Assembly: GCF_014697585.1 (NCBI RefSeq)
Contig: NZ_JACJSB010000008.1
Location: forward strand, 91,742 to 155,741
Direction: 5' to 3'
DNA from: Dolichospermum sp. FACHB-1091
Lineage (GTDB): Bacteria > Cyanobacteriota > Cyanobacteriia > Cyanobacteriales > Nostocaceae
DNA: 64,000 nucleotides
Part shown: positions 27,929-39,253 of the stretch, piece by piece
Position numbering within the stretch: position 1 is the stretch's first letter
Layout: each line of letters starts with the position of its first letter
Made by a program: the position numbers and the translations under genes
The notes under the pieces: generated by a model
The model's input: only the letters and a program-made list of their open reading frames with translations
What the model was told of the DNA's origin: nothing
Database searches by the model: none

Positions 27929-29956
27929 ATGCAAGAACTTCTTTATTTAGAAATTCCTACCCCTGATACAATATCCGTACTTCAGTGGCTACAAAGAGAT
28001 TTTATTCTAGAACATGGGGAAAAATTCATCACCCCAAACGGCTTTCGTGGAAAAATACCGATTCAAAATACCGCTTCTAGAGACGTAGAACTGTCTGTAT
28101 TTGTTTGGTCAGTGCAGCGGACGACTTATCTGAAAGTATTCCGTTGGGGAGAACAACCTTTTCCAGGTGAGAGACTCATTCTCAAACATCTAACCCAGGA
28201 AATTAGAAGCCGCTTTCCCAACTGCTATCCAGAACCACCTGTGATTGATGCCCAAAAGTCAATTTTTCCACAACTAGAACCATATTATCCCCTAACTGTC
28301 AAATATTTCCAAAAAATGACTAATGGGGAATATCACCTCCAGCGGGTTTACTGGTGGGAGCAACAGTGGAGAGAAGGGGTGAAAAATCCTCAAAAGCCCC
28401 GTCAAGTTGTATTTTATCAAGGAAATAGCCAGGAAAAAGAGAAAACCAGTCCTGAATATGACATCATTTACATTGGTGGGGCTTTGGGGTCAATTCATGC
28501 AGCAGTCATGGCTAAACTAGGCTATAAGGTGCTGTTGGTAGAACGATTACCCTTTGGGAGAATGAACCGAGAATGGAATATTTCCCGTGATGAAATCCAA
28601 AGTTTAATCAATTTGGGTTTATTAACAAATGCTGAACTAGAAACAATTATTTCTAGAGAGTATAAAGACGGGTTTAATAAGTTTTTTGATGCTAATAACC
28701 CCTCTAAGTTAAAAGCACCTGTCCTCCACACGCCCACCGTTTTAAATATAGCTTTAGATTCAGAAAAGTTATTGGCATTGTGTGGAGAAAAACTTAAAGC
28801 TGCTGGTGGCGATATTTCCGACGAAACCGAGTTTTTGCGAGTTGATATTAGTGTTACACAAGTGAGTATTAATGTCAAGCATTTGCCCACCGGCAATCAA
28901 AAACAAGTCACTGGACGTTTATTGATAGATGCCATGGGAACTGCTTCACCCATTGCTTGGCAATTAAATGGTGGTAGAGCCTTTGATAGTGTGTGTCCTA
29001 CCGTGGGAGCAGTAATTGAAAAAGGCTTTGAACCTGGAGTGTGGGATTCTGAATATGGGGATGTTCTTTATAGTCATGGGGACATTTCTAGGGGAAGACA
29101 ATTAATTTGGGAGTTGTTTCCTGGCGTTGGGGAAGAATTAACAATTTATCTATTTCATTATCATGAAGTAAATGCCAAAAATCCCGGTTCTTTGTTGGAA
29201 ATGTATGAGGACTTTTTCACAATTTTGCCAGAATATCGGCGTTGTGATTTAGATAAATTGGTTTGGAAAAAACCAACCTTTGGCTATATACCAGGACATT
29301 TTAGTATAAGTGGTAGCGATCGCAAAATTGCTGTAGATAGATTAATTGCTATTGGTGATGCTGCTTCTCTTCAATCTCCTCTAGTGTTTACTGGTTTTGG
29401 TTCTTTGGTCCGTAATTTAGAACGGTTAACCACCCTATTAAATACTGCTCTTAAGCATGATTTATTGAGTTCTGATTACTTAAATAAAATTCGTGCTTAT
29501 CAAAGTAATGTGGCTGTAATGTGGTTATTTTCTAAGGGAATGATGGTTCCCACTGGGAAATTTATCCCTCCCCAACTGATAAATTCCATGTTGAATACTT
29601 TCTTTGGATTATTAGTAGATGAAACCCCAGAAGTGACAGATAATTTCATTAAAGATCGCTGTGATTGGTTTACCTTTAACCGTCTAGCATTGAAAGCAGC
29701 GAGTAAAAATCCACCATTGCTATTGTGGATTTGGCAACTAGCAGGTTGGCAGGATTTATTGCGTTGGCTTGGCAATTATTTCAACTTTGCCCGTCATGCT
29801 TTAATTAGTGTTATTTTGGGAGCATGGTTACCACAGTTTTTAAAATGGAGTCAATCTTGGTTAGAAACTCGTTTTCCTGGATTATGGTTGCAACTGTTAG
29901 TTATTAACTATGCAATTTCCACAGGTAGACCACGATTACCACCAGCATTGCGCTAG
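27929..29956 (+). CDS. CruA/CruP-type lycopene cyclase-family flavoprotein
   Basis: This is a 675-residue FAD-dependent protein. After an N-terminal region of about 175 residues comes the dinucleotide-binding motif YDIIYIGGALGSIHAAVMAK, then LLVERLPFGRMNREWNISRDE, a hallmark of the CruA/CruP lycopene cyclase group. A second FAD-contact region is seen in LIAIGDAASLQSPLVFTGFG near residue 475. In cyanobacteria without CrtL, CruA and its paralogue CruP make cyclic carotenoids. The long N-terminus resembles CruA, but I cannot exclude CruP or a related uncharacterised subgroup. The hydrophobic C-terminal segments suggest membrane association. The gene stands alone. Confidence 0.75.
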   Translation: MQELLYLEIPTPDTISVLQWLQRDFILEHGEKFITPNGFRGKIPIQNTASRDVELSVFVWSVQRTTYLKVFRWGEQPFPGERLILKHLTQEIRSRFPNCYPEPPVIDAQKSIFPQLEPYYPLTVKYFQKMTNGEYHLQRVYWWEQQWREGVKNPQKPRQVVFYQGNSQEKEKTSPEYDIIYIGGALGSIHAAVMAKLGYKVLLVERLPFGRMNREWNISRDEIQSLINLGLLTNAELETIISREYKDGFNKFFDANNPSKLKAPVLHTPTVLNIALDSEKLLALCGEKLKAAGGDISDETEFLRVDISVTQVSINVKHLPTGNQKQVTGRLLIDAMGTASPIAWQLNGGRAFDSVCPTVGAVIEKGFEPGVWDSEYGDVLYSHGDISRGRQLIWELFPGVGEELTIYLFHYHEVNAKNPGSLLEMYEDFFTILPEYRRCDLDKLVWKKPTFGYIPGHFSISGSDRKIAVDRLIAIGDAASLQSPLVFTGFGSLVRNLERLTTLLNTALKHDLLSSDYLNKIRAYQSNVAVMWLFSKGMMVPTGKFIPPQLINSMLNTFFGLLVDETPEVTDNFIKDRCDWFTFNRLALKAASKNPPLLLWIWQLAGWQDLLRWLGNYFNFARHALISVILGAWLPQFLKWSQSWLETRFPGLWLQLLVINYAISTGRPRLPPALR

Positions 29957-30083
29957 TTTTAGCTATTATCAAATAATTGGGGATTTTGGAGTTTTCACGC
30001 TCCTAAAATCCTTAGTTCCATGATACTTATCTTCTATATAAGTCAAAAAAAAATAAGTTAAAAATAAGTTAAAAATCAAAATT

Positions 30084-30692
30084 ATGTCTGGTTCTAGAAA
30101 TGATTGGTTTCCCACATCTATTTGGCACTTTCCAGTAGAAAATCATCAACAATTAAATCCCATCTTATTACAAACTATCTATACAGAAGAACAGCAAGAT
30201 AGTAAAGGTGAGCAATGGTCAAATATGCTAGGATGGCATAGTGTAGATGATTTACACCAACGAGAATCCTTTCACAACTTCACACAAATTATCAATAAAA
30301 ATGTTTTAGAAGTTGCCACATTTCTACAATGGGATTTAGAAAAATTCAGCCTCAAAATTACAACCTGTTGGGCAATTATTAATCGTAAATTTGCTGCTAA
30401 CTCTGTACATAATCATCCTAATTCTATTTTAAGCGGGGTTTATTATCTCAAAACTCCTGAAAATTGTGGTGGCATATTTTTTTGCGATCCTCGACCAGGA
30501 TCACAGATGATAGTACCACCATCTGTAGAATTTAATTTATGGACTCTGCCACGCATAACCTACAAAGCCTGTGCAGGGACAATGTTAATCTTTCCTAGTT
30601 GGCTTTTACATGGTGTAGAAATAAACATGAGCCATGAAGACAGGGTGTGTATTAGTTTTAATATTGGAATAGTGCCTATAAGGAAAAAGTAA
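30084..30692 (+). CDS. Putative 2OG-Fe(II) oxygenase (TIGR02466-like)
   Basis: This 202-residue protein resembles the TIGR02466 group of 2-oxoglutarate/Fe(II) oxygenases. The opening WFPTSIWHF is the usual start. The putative iron ligands are the His in HNHPNSILSGVYYL near residue 112 and the His in FPSWLLHGVE near 178, with an acid in FFCDPRPG between them. The Arg that binds 2-oxoglutarate is likely the one in HEDRVCISFNI. Some members are linked to hydroxylation of peptides or proteins, but no substrate can be named. The gene is isolated. Confidence 0.72.
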   Translation: MSGSRNDWFPTSIWHFPVENHQQLNPILLQTIYTEEQQDSKGEQWSNMLGWHSVDDLHQRESFHNFTQIINKNVLEVATFLQWDLEKFSLKITTCWAIINRKFAANSVHNHPNSILSGVYYLKTPENCGGIFFCDPRPGSQMIVPPSVEFNLWTLPRITYKACAGTMLIFPSWLLHGVEINMSHEDRVCISFNIGIVPIRKK

Positions 30693-30864
30693 TCATTCAA
30701 CCGTCAGCTATCAGTTTTTTCTGAAATGTGGATAAGTAAAAAACCTTTTAATAACGTTTCATATTTGGCACTGCCGTATTAGGAACGGAGAAACAAATTA
30801 TATGAGCATACACAGCAAGTACATATATTAGGTGAAATTTTCTGCACATTTTAAACAAATATTT

Positions 30865-30890
30865 CTTTAACCTTAATTTTATCTTAATTT
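30865..30890 (+). promoter_or_regulatory. Putative Pho box (PhoB/SphR binding repeats)
   Basis: Two exact CTTAATTT octamers at 30872-30879 and 30883-30890 are separated by three bases, giving an 11-base period, and are preceded by CTTTAACC at 30865. This fits the cyanobacterial Pho-box consensus PyTTAAPyPy(T/A) in tandem. The next gene is a PhoX-type phosphatase, the expected kind of target. The position is inferred from the sequence only. Confidence 0.55.
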
Positions 30891-30958
30891 TCTACAAATA
30901 TGATTATCCATGTTACTTGAGTTTTTTTGAATGCTGATCTTGTGAAAGTGAAATCCAT

Positions 30959-31050
30959 AGGACTTACTCAGGAGTCACCAAATAACAAACCACTTCAGGC
31001 ACAAAGGTCAGGGAAAAATCAGGGTTTTAGAGGTATTTTGCGTAAGTCCT
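30959..31050. mobile_element. MITE, AGGACTTACGCA family, copy 3
   Basis: The termini AGGACTTACTCAGGAG and TTTTGCGTAAGTCCT are inverted. The 92-base length and the inner AACAAACCACTTCAG match copy 1 closely. It lies between the Pho-box-like site and the phosphatase start codon. Confidence 0.8.
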
Positions 31051-31191
31051 AATCCAAAATCAAGGCTATTACTGAAGTTTTGGATATTCCCTTTTTTGGA
31101 GTGAAGCATAGTTTGTTCTTAATGAAGCAATTGAATCAGAAAACTTGAGTATCTGGTGAAAAGCTAAATCCTTAATGGAGATGTCCTAAAT

Positions 31192-34100
31192 ATGGCAATT
31201 CAGAACGGAAGAACAACCGCCCCTGCTTACGTCAATAAACTTCCCCAAGGCGCACAATATGCCCTTGTTCCTTTATTGACTGTAGGTGATGAAGTTCCTT
31301 TATTACAAGGTGCTTTTGGTTCTTTTACTACTAGTGCTACTGATAAATTTGCCTTTACAGGCATTCCCGACGGTTTGGGAATTTATGAGACAGCCACAGG
31401 TTACTATGTGTTTGTCAATCACGAATTGGGTAGCACTACCAAGTCAGATTTTTCCACCACAGTCACAGGACAAATCACCGGAGCGAGAGTTTCCCTATTC
31501 CAATTCGATAAAAACTGGAAAGTCGTCGGTGGTAAAAACCTAATTGAAAAAGCCGTTGACAGTACGGGGACGGAATTAGGCAAAATCACCTTTACTACTA
31601 GCGGAGCAGATATTGTCAGCCTAACCTCCACTTTACCAGGTTTTGGCCGCTTCTGTTCATCCTTTTTAGCGGAGAGTGGTTTTGAAGGCGGTCCTGTATT
31701 CTTCGCACCAGAAGAATCTGACAGTAACAGCCGAGGCTGGGCAGTTACACCTGACGGCACTGCTCAAGCTTTAGATGGTTTAGGACGCTTCTCCAAAGAA
31801 AACGTAATTGCAGCATCTCAATATCGAGCTACCAACTCCAACAAAACGGTATTAATTTCTACTGAAGACACTGGTGATGGCGAACTCTATATGTTCGTTG
31901 GTAATCAAACAGCAGCAGATCCCAACGGTTTCAAAGATGGTGATTTGTATGTTCTTAGAGTTACAGACTATAGCAACGAAACCTTGGTAGAAGGAGTAAA
32001 AGTAGGTGCTACTTGGGTTAAGGTTGACCGTAGTGTTGTATATAACACCCAAGGAACGGAAGACAGGGCTGATGATGTAGCTAAGACCACTGGATTAGAT
32101 TTATCTAATTGGGTGAATACCAGTGGCCGCTCTACCAACTTCCGCCGTTTAGAAGACATAGCAGAAGACCCAAATAATCCTGGCACTTTCTACTTTGTCA
32201 GCACAGGTACAAATAATAGAGTAAATGGTACTACTACCACAGTAGCAGCAGAAGCAGAAAACCCCTACGGTAAAATGTATCGTTTCAGTCTCAACGCTGC
32301 TGACCCCACGGGTGCAATTAGTGATTTTGAATTAGTATTAAACGGTGGACCCAATACTGGAGTTAGCTACGACAACATCGTTGTTGACAAAAACGGCAAA
32401 ATAGCCATTCAAGAAGACACCACTGCTTTTGGTGGTAGTGTCATGGCAGCCCAGAACCGCGATGCTCAAATCTGGTCCTATGACATCGCTACCGATACCG
32501 TTAAGTCCTTGTTTGAAATTAACCAACAGGCTGCTGGCGCTGCCTATGATATCGGTACTGGTGCATGGGAAAGCTCTGGAATTGTTGAACTACCCCAAAA
32601 TGGTCTAACTGGTGTAAGTGGCTACTTATTCGATGTTCAAGCTCACGGTCTCAACAACACTGCTGACCCGAACCAGCCCAATATTCTCAATGGCGCTCAT
32701 GTAGAGGGTGGACAATTGTTAGCGGCTGTTCCTCAAGTTGCCGAAAAGCCGGTAGTCAATGGTAGAACCACTGATCCTGCTTATGTAAAAGTGCTAAATG
32801 GTGTTGATTACAGACTCAATGCACTGTTGACAACTGGGGATGAAGTGCCTCTATTAACAGGTAGTTTTGGTGCTTTTACCGCTAGTAATACCGAAAAATT
32901 CGCTTTTACTGGTACTCCTGACGGACTGGGCATTTATGAAACCGTTGATTTTTACTATGTCTTTGTTAACCACGAATTTGGCAGCACCACAAAAACAGAT
33001 ATTTCTAGCACCATTCCTGGACAAATCACTGGTGCGCGGGCTTCCTTATTCCAATTTGATAAAAATTGGCGGGTAATTGGTGGTAAGAATTTAATTGAGA
33101 AGGTAGTAGATAGCAAAAATCAAGAAATCAGTAAAATCACCATTACACCTGATGGTATTACTCAAACAGGAAATTTTGCCTTCGGTCCATTCTGTTCCAG
33201 TTATTTGGCAACTTATGGCTTTGAAGGTGGCCCAGTATACTTTGTCCCAGAAGAGTTTGGTAACGGTCGTGGTTGGGCTGTAGCAACGGATGGAACTGCT
33301 CAAGCTTTAGACGGTTTCGGTCGCTTCTCCAAAGAAAACGTAATTGCAGCATCTCAATATCGGGCTACTAACTCCAATAAAACAGTACTACTGTCATCAG
33401 AAGATTCTGGAGACGGTGAACTGTATATGTTTGTGGGTAATCAAACAGCAGCAGACCCCAATGGCTTCAAAGACGGTGAACTATATGTCCTCAAGGTGAC
33501 AGGATATGACTACGAAACCTTAGCGGAAGGTACAAAGGTCACGGCTACTTGGACAAAGGTTGATCGGTCAGTAATTTATGATACCAAAGGTACAGCAGAC
33601 CGTGCAGATGACCAGCCCTTGACTGATGGTACTGCTTTGACTACCTGGGTAAATGATGTCACCCGTTCTACTAATTTCCGTCGTGTTGAAGACATCACCG
33701 AAGATCCTAACAATCCGGGTACTTTCTACTTTGTCACTACTGGTAATACAAGCACCATTCCTGGTACTACTATTGAGGATAATGCTTACGGTAAGGCTTA
33801 TCGCTTTAGTTTAAATGCGGCAGATCCTACGGGAGAAATTAGCGATTTTGAATTGGTGCTAACTGGTGGTGCAAACACGGGGATTAGCTATGACAACGTT
33901 GTTGTTGATAGCAATGGCAAACTCTTATTACAAGAGGACACGGCTGGTCGTGGTGGTGAAGTTGTCAATGCTCAACAGCGCAATGACCGTGTTTATTCCT
34001 ACGATATTGCTACCGATACAGTCAGACCTCTGTTTGAAATTGACCAGAATGCTCAAGGTACTGCTTTTAATAATGGTTTCGGGACTTGGGAGACATCCGG

Positions 34101-37100
34101 TATCGTAGAAACTACGCCTAATTCCCAACTTGGTCGCAGTTCCTATCTATTTGATGTCCAAGCTGGTGTTCGCAATGGTCTAGACCTCAACCAGTTGAAT
34201 GTCCTCAATGGTAATCATTCAGGTGGTGGTCAATTGTTGATTGCTACTCCAGTACCAAATGTTGAGTTGCTAGGGTTTTCTGCTTTACCTGCGGATAGTT
34301 TTGCCGAAGGGCCACAATCTGGTAATGGTATTTCTGCTAATGGTAAAACCGGTCCATTCCCTGGTCAACCAATTCAAGGTTTTAGTGCTGTTCAAATTGG
34401 TAACAATAACAGTTTTTACTTCCAACCTGATAATGGTTACGGTGCAAAAGAAAATAGCGCTGACTACCTGTTACGGATTTATCGTGTAGATCCAAACTTT
34501 AAAGGTACGGAGAATGGAGACGGTAGTGTTAAAGTTTTAGATTACATCCAATTCTCTGACCCAGACAGGAAGATTACTAATTTCACAATTGTCAATGATG
34601 CAACAGCAGCCAGAAACCTCACTGGTGCAGACTTTGATATCGAGTCCTTCGTCTTTGATAAGGATGGCACTATCTGGGTTGGTGAGGAATTTGGTCCTTA
34701 CCTTCTACATTTTGATGCCACTGGTAAGTTACTAGAAGCTCCCATTGCTACACCAGATAGATTTAAGACTTTAGACGGCACAGCGCCCGATGTTCTTGGT
34801 CATAGAGGCGCTAGTGGCTATCGTCCAGAACATACTTTAGCTGCTTACCAGTTAGCAATTGAGCAGGGTGCTGATTTTGTTGAGCCTGATTTGGTTGTTA
34901 CTAAAGATGGTGTACTCATTGCTCGTCATGAACCTGCTTTAGCAATCTTGAATGCTGATGGTACTGTAAATACTGGTAATACAACCACCAATGTGGCTAC
35001 TATTGCTAAATTTGCAGACCGGAAAAAGACTGTAATTTTGGATGGAACGTCGGTTACGGGTTGGTTTGCTGAAGACTTCACTTTAGCAGAAATTAAGGAA
35101 TTACGCGCTATTGAGCGTCTGTCTTTCCGTGACCAGTCTTTTAACGGTCAATTTGAAATTCCTACCTTGACGGAAATTATTAATTTAGTTAAGGCTGTGG
35201 AAGCCAGTACAGGTAAGAAAATTGGTATCTACCCCGAAACCAAGCATCCGACCTATTCCCTTTCTGAAGCTACTTATGTAGGTACAACTACTAAGATTAA
35301 CCGTAATCTGGGTCAGATCCTCATAGATACTCTGAAGGCAAATAATTTCACTGATCCTAGTCGCATTTTCATCCAGTCCTTTGAAGTTGGCAACTTGAAG
35401 GAGTTGCATGATACTATCATGCCGGCTGCGGGGGTAGATATCCCACTGGTTCAACTTCTAGATGCCAGTGGTATTGATATCAATGGCAATATTATTGAAG
35501 ATAAACCTTACGATTTTATCGTTAGTGGTGACTCTCGCACCTATGGTGATTTAAGAACTTCCCAAGGTTTGGCTGATGTGGCGAAATATGCTGATGCTAT
35601 TGGTCCTTGGAAACGGATGATTGTCAGCGTTAGGGGTACTGATGCTAATGGCGACGGCAGAGCCGATGATGTCAATGGTGATGGTACGGTTAATGATGCT
35701 GATAGAACTACACTAGCTCCTACTAGTTTGGTTTTAGATGCTCATAATGCCGGGTTGCTGGTTCATCCTTACACTTTCCGTAATGAAGGACGCTATTTAG
35801 CGGCAGATTACAAGGGTGATCCTAAACTAGAGTTCCAACAGTTCTTCCAATTAGGTGTAGATGCACTGTTTACGGATTTTCCTGATACAGGCGATACTGT
35901 CAGAGACAGATTAGTTAACGATGCTGGGTATAACATTGTTCGTTCTCCCCAAAATCCTGATGTCCTGGCAGGAACTGCTGTTGCTAATTTAGGTCGCTCT
36001 AAGGGTTTTGAGGGTAGTGCAATTAACGCCAGCAAAACTAAGCTCTATATCCTCCTAGAGGGTACGGTTCAAGGTGATGCTGCGGGTGCTTTACGGATTA
36101 ATGAGTTTGATATTGCCAGCCGCCAATACACTAGTAGGGAATTGTTCTACAGGTTGGATGATGCAGCGAATGCTATTGGTGATATCACTGTCATTAATGA
36201 TAATGAGTACCTGGTGATTGAGCGGGATAATAATCAAGGAGATGCTGCTCAGTTCAAGAGAATCTTTAAGATTGATTTGTCTAAAGCAGATGCTAATGGT
36301 TATGTAACCAAGGAAGAAGTTGTAGACTTACTCAACATCAAAGACCCCAACGACATTAACGGAGATGGCAAAACTACTTTTGTCTTCCCCTTCGTAACTA
36401 TTGAGAGTGTTGTAGTTATTGACAAAAATACGATTTTAGTTGCCAATGACAACAACTATCCTTTCTCAGTCGGTCGTCCTCCTGCGGTAGACAACAATGA
36501 ACAAATTTTGTTGAGGTTGGAGAAACCTTTAAATTTGGTCAACAGAATCAGTATTAACGATGTTACTGTCGTAGAGGAGGGATCTGTGGATGCAAATGCT
36601 GTAGTTACAGTTACTCTGAGTGAAGTTAGTAATACTGTGGTAACGGTTGACTACGCTACCAGCGGTGGTACTGCTACTTCTGGTACTGATTTCACTGCTG
36701 CTGCTGGTACACTCACCTTTGCGCCTGGGGAGACACTCAAGACGATCAGCATTCCTATTGTAGCTGATATAACCCCTGAAGCTGATGAAAAATTCACTAT
36801 CACCTTAACTAATCCCGTTGGTGCAACTATCCCCTTTGTTACTAGCACTGTCACTATCACTGATACCGTCACTTCCAGTGTTACTGCCACATTAGCAGCA
36901 ATAAAAACCAACCTGACCTTGACTGGTATTAACAATATTGATGGTAGAGGTAATGCCGCCAATAATATCATCACCGGCAATAGTGGAAATAACAAACTCA
37001 CTGGTCTTGCGGGTAATGATACCCTTAACGGTGGTTTAGGTACTGATACCTTAATTGGTGGTGTAGGTAACGATATTTATGTTGTGGATAGCACAACTGA

Positions 37101-38520
37101 CACCATAACGGAAAATCCGGGAGAGGGTACAGATACTATTCAATCCAGTGTCACTTTCAGTCTTGCTACCTTAAGCAATATCGAAAACCTCACCCTCACA
37201 GGAACAACCGCTATCAACGGTACAGGGAACAATGGTAATAATGTCATCACAGGTAACACGGCTAATAACATCCTTGATGGTGGTTTAGGCAATGATACCC
37301 TTAACGGTGGTTTAGGTACTGATACCTTAATTGGTGGTGTAGGTAACGATATTTATGTTGTGGATAGCACAACTGACACCATAACGGAAAATCCGGGAGA
37401 GGGTACAGATACTATTCAATCCAGTGCCACTTTCAGTCTTGCTGCCTTAAGCAATATCGAAAACCTCACCCTCACAGGAACAACCGCTATCAACGGTACA
37501 GGGAACAATGGTAATAACGTCATCACAGGTAACACGGCTAATAACATCCTTGATGGTGGTTTAGGTAATGATACCCTTAACGGTGGTTTAGGTACTGATA
37601 CCTTAATTGGTGGTGTAGGTAACGATATTTATGTTGTGGATAGCACAACTGACACCATAACGGAAAATCCGGGAGAGGGTACAGATACTATTCAATCCAG
37701 TGCCACTTTCAGTCTTGCTGCCTTAAGCAATATCGAAAACCTCACCCTCACAGGAACAACCGCTATCAACGGTACAGGGAACAATGGTAATAACGTCATC
37801 ACAGGTAACACGGCTAATAACATCCTTGATGGTGGTTTAGGTAATGATACTTTGGTTGGTGGTACAGGAAATGATACCTATCTGTTCTCCATTACCGCAA
37901 CTAGCCTCGGTACTGACACCATTACAGAAGCAGCAGTAGATGGTGGTCAAGATACCATTGACTTCACTGGTACAATGGCGGCAATTCGCCTAAATCTAAG
38001 CATTACCACTGTTCAAACCCTGGTTGCTAATGGTTCAAAACTGAGATTAACTGCCGCTAATGTCATTGAAAACGTGATTGCCGGTGCTGGAGCAGATAGA
38101 ATTATCGGCAATGACCTAGATAACCGCTTGGTTGGTGGTGCTGGTAATGATGCTCTAACTGGTGGTGCTGGTAATGATGTTTTCGGCTTTGAAGGCAATG
38201 CTGCGTTCACTTCAGCTAGTCAAGGTCTAGATACTATCCAAGACTTTGGTATCGGTAATGATAAAATATTGTTGAGTAAGTCTGTATTTGCTTCTCTCAC
38301 CAGTGTTGCCGGCCAAGGATTCAGCGTAGCAAATGAGTTTGCTGTGGTTGAAGATGATGATTTGGCAGGTACTAGTAACGGACTGATTGTCTATAGCTCT
38401 AGCAGTGGTAGTCTTTTCTACAACCAAAATGGCACGGCTGCGGGCCTTGGTGCTGGTGGTGAGTTTGCTATTCTCGCTACTGTTCCCACTCTGACTGCTA
38501 GTAATTTCTCTCTTGTTTAA
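31192..38520 (+). CDS. Giant secreted phosphatase: PhoX-PhoX-phytase/GDPD-Calx-beta-RTX
   Basis: This protein has 2442 residues. Residues 1-515 and 520-1020 are two homologous PhoX-like (DUF839) phosphatase domains, each with [20 protein letters not shown] and a [20 protein letters not shown] motif. Residues about 1025-1195 and 1575-1780 form two halves of an esterase-like phytase propeller. Between them, at about 1200-1570, lies a glycerophosphodiester phosphodiesterase domain ([18 protein letters not shown] with His 1204; [22 protein letters not shown]). A Calx-beta domain (1784-1890) is followed by RTX repeats to the end, including three near-identical 92-residue units. No N-terminal signal peptide is present, so export probably uses a type I system that recognises the C-terminus. 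The predicted role is release of phosphate from organic phosphorus outside the cell. A GGAG precedes the ATG. Confidence 0.9.
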   Translation: MAIQNGRTTAPAYVNKLPQGAQYALVPLLTVGDEVPLLQGAFGSFTTSATDKFAFTGIPDGLGIYETATGYYVFVNHELGSTTKSDFSTTVTGQITGARVSLFQFDKNWKVVGGKNLIEKAVDSTGTELGKITFTTSGADIVSLTSTLPGFGRFCSSFLAESGFEGGPVFFAPEESDSNSRGWAVTPDGTAQALDGLGRFSKENVIAASQYRATNSNKTVLISTEDTGDGELYMFVGNQTAADPNGFKDGDLYVLRVTDYSNETLVEGVKVGATWVKVDRSVVYNTQGTEDRADDVAKTTGLDLSNWVNTSGRSTNFRRLEDIAEDPNNPGTFYFVSTGTNNRVNGTTTTVAAEAENPYGKMYRFSLNAADPTGAISDFELVLNGGPNTGVSYDNIVVDKNGKIAIQEDTTAFGGSVMAAQNRDAQIWSYDIATDTVKSLFEINQQAAGAAYDIGTGAWESSGIVELPQNGLTGVSGYLFDVQAHGLNNTADPNQPNILNGAHVEGGQLLAAVPQVAEKPVVNGRTTDPAYVKVLNGVDYRLNALLTTGDEVPLLTGSFGAFTASNTEKFAFTGTPDGLGIYETVDFYYVFVNHEFGSTTKTDISSTIPGQITGARASLFQFDKNWRVIGGKNLIEKVVDSKNQEISKITITPDGITQTGNFAFGPFCSSYLATYGFEGGPVYFVPEEFGNGRGWAVATDGTAQALDGFGRFSKENVIAASQYRATNSNKTVLLSSEDSGDGELYMFVGNQTAADPNGFKDGELYVLKVTGYDYETLAEGTKVTATWTKVDRSVIYDTKGTADRADDQPLTDGTALTTWVNDVTRSTNFRRVEDITEDPNNPGTFYFVTTGNTSTIPGTTIEDNAYGKAYRFSLNAADPTGEISDFELVLTGGANTGISYDNVVVDSNGKLLLQEDTAGRGGEVVNAQQRNDRVYSYDIATDTVRPLFEIDQNAQGTAFNNGFGTWETSGIVETTPNSQLGRSSYLFDVQAGVRNGLDLNQLNVLNGNHSGGGQLLIATPVPNVELLGFSALPADSFAEGPQSGNGISANGKTGPFPGQPIQGFSAVQIGNNNSFYFQPDNGYGAKENSADYLLRIYRVDPNFKGTENGDGSVKVLDYIQFSDPDRKITNFTIVNDATAARNLTGADFDIESFVFDKDGTIWVGEEFGPYLLHFDATGKLLEAPIATPDRFKTLDGTAPDVLGHRGASGYRPEHTLAAYQLAIEQGADFVEPDLVVTKDGVLIARHEPALAILNADGTVNTGNTTTNVATIAKFADRKKTVILDGTSVTGWFAEDFTLAEIKELRAIERLSFRDQSFNGQFEIPTLTEIINLVKAVEASTGKKIGIYPETKHPTYSLSEATYVGTTTKINRNLGQILIDTLKANNFTDPSRIFIQSFEVGNLKELHDTIMPAAGVDIPLVQLLDASGIDINGNIIEDKPYDFIVSGDSRTYGDLRTSQGLADVAKYADAIGPWKRMIVSVRGTDANGDGRADDVNGDGTVNDADRTTLAPTSLVLDAHNAGLLVHPYTFRNEGRYLAADYKGDPKLEFQQFFQLGVDALFTDFPDTGDTVRDRLVNDAGYNIVRSPQNPDVLAGTAVANLGRSKGFEGSAINASKTKLYILLEGTVQGDAAGALRINEFDIASRQYTSRELFYRLDDAANAIGDITVINDNEYLVIERDNNQGDAAQFKRIFKIDLSKADANGYVTKEEVVDLLNIKDPNDINGDGKTTFVFPFVTIESVVVIDKNTILVANDNNYPFSVGRPPAVDNNEQILLRLEKPLNLVNRISINDVTVVEEGSVDANAVVTVTLSEVSNTVVTVDYATSGGTATSGTDFTAAAGTLTFAPGETLKTISIPIVADITPEADEKFTITLTNPVGATIPFVTSTVTITDTVTSSVTATLAAIKTNLTLTGINNIDGRGNAANNIITGNSGNNKLTGLAGNDTLNGGLGTDTLIGGVGNDIYVVDSTTDTITENPGEGTDTIQSSVTFSLATLSNIENLTLTGTTAINGTGNNGNNVITGNTANNILDGGLGNDTLNGGLGTDTLIGGVGNDIYVVDSTTDTITENPGEGTDTIQSSATFSLAALSNIENLTLTGTTAINGTGNNGNNVITGNTANNILDGGLGNDTLNGGLGTDTLIGGVGNDIYVVDSTTDTITENPGEGTDTIQSSATFSLAALSNIENLTLTGTTAINGTGNNGNNVITGNTANNILDGGLGNDTLVGGTGNDTYLFSITATSLGTDTITEAAVDGGQDTIDFTGTMAAIRLNLSITTVQTLVANGSKLRLTAANVIENVIAGAGADRIIGNDLDNRLVGGAGNDALTGGAGNDVFGFEGNAAFTSASQGLDTIQDFGIGNDKILLSKSVFASLTSVAGQGFSVANEFAVVEDDDLAGTSNGLIVYSSSSGSLFYNQNGTAAGLGAGGEFAILATVPTLTASNFSLV
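37021..37848 (+). repeat. Three tandem 276-bp repeats inside the RTX region
   Basis: Units start at 37021, 37297 and 37573, each with ACCCTTAACGGTGGTTTAGG. The period of 276 bases is exactly 92 codons. Copies 2 and 3 are nearly identical; copy 1 differs by a few substitutions (for example GTCACT against GCCACT). Such similarity implies recent duplication or ongoing gene conversion, and a risk of length variation or mis-assembly. Confidence 0.93.
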
Positions 38521-38545
38521 TGGCTAATTGCTTCACTTAATCAGG

Positions 38546-38583
38546 GTAGAGCCGAGAATCCCTACATGAGGAATGTCTCTACA
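38546..38583. repeat. Dispersed repeat GTAGAGCCGAGAATCCCTAC type, copy 2
   Basis: GTAGAGCCGAGAATCCCTAC followed by TGTCTCTACA matches copy 1 at 18540-18577. The ends are inverted to each other (GTAGAG / CTCTAC). Confidence 0.65.
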
Positions 38584-38697
38584 ACTGATTTCTCTGAGGT
38601 GGGGGATGATTCCTAGGTCGCGCTTCGCTATCATCTCCCACTTTTTCTCAGACATAAGTAGGTTGGCGTTAAAAATTGTCGTTATGACAAGGGAACA

Positions 38698-38756
38698 GGT
38701 TTTGGGCAACTTTACTTTTCATTACTTATGTCGGTTTTTTTCCGTTCACCTACTTA
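38698..38756 (+). repeat. 59-bp dispersed repeat, plus-strand copy
   Basis: This copy is identical to the reverse complement of 19562-19620 apart from one base. It is preceded by AAGGGAACA. It includes the segment TTATGTCGGTTTTTTTCCG and ends at CACCTACTTA. Confidence 0.85.
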
Positions 38757-39253
38757 GATTTTCTGTTTTTAACCCACATTCCGCACTTCATTTTGTAATA
38801 TACGAATATTTCCTTAATTTTATTTTTTATTGTTTTTAACAATACTTATGTTGTCAAAATTTTAAGTTTTAATACTTAGGGATTGCTGAGTAAAGCTAGA
38901 ACCAAGACAAATCAAGGACTTGATGAGGATAGAAGGTGAAAAAGGTGCAAGAAAAAGAGTTAAAATAGATGAAACCACTTACATAAAGGCGCATTAAGAT
39001 GTATAGAAAAGCGCAAGAACAAGAAACAAGACCGGAAAAAACAGGAACAATTATAGATATTCTATAGGAATCCGGTTTGATTCTGTGAATTTACCTGTGT
39101 GGTCAGGGAACAGGGAACTCTTAACTGGAAAAAAGACAGAATTGATACCTACTGAGTCTTGTATGGCTACGCCACGCAAGCTATCAAAAATCAAATAGGA
39201 GTCCTATATATAAATCTCTTTCTAATATATAAATCTCTTTCTAATCTCTGTAC

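Larger units (their letters stand above)
30693..31191 (+). other. Upstream region of the giant phosphatase gene
   Basis: This 499-base gap contains a Pho-box-like repeat (30865-30890), a MITE (30959-31050) and a GGAG Shine-Dalgarno near 31176. No gene was seen. The MITE lies between the putative Pho box and the coding region. Confidence 0.6.
38521..39253. other. Repeat-rich intergenic region
   Basis: These 733 bases contain dispersed repeats only: a GTAGAGCCGAGAATCCCTAC element (38546-38583), the 59-base repeat (38698-38756), a TTTTAACCCACATTCCGCAC element near 38768 shared with 18740-18765, a GGGAACA unit (39104-39129) and a duplicated ATATAAATCTCTTTCTAAT near 39205-39245. I found no gene, and the frame at 38573-38839 is built from these repeats. 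Confidence 0.6.

Noticed and set aside
38573..38839. 88-codon plus-strand frame
   Set aside because: Most of it is translated from dispersed repeats, including the 59-base element.
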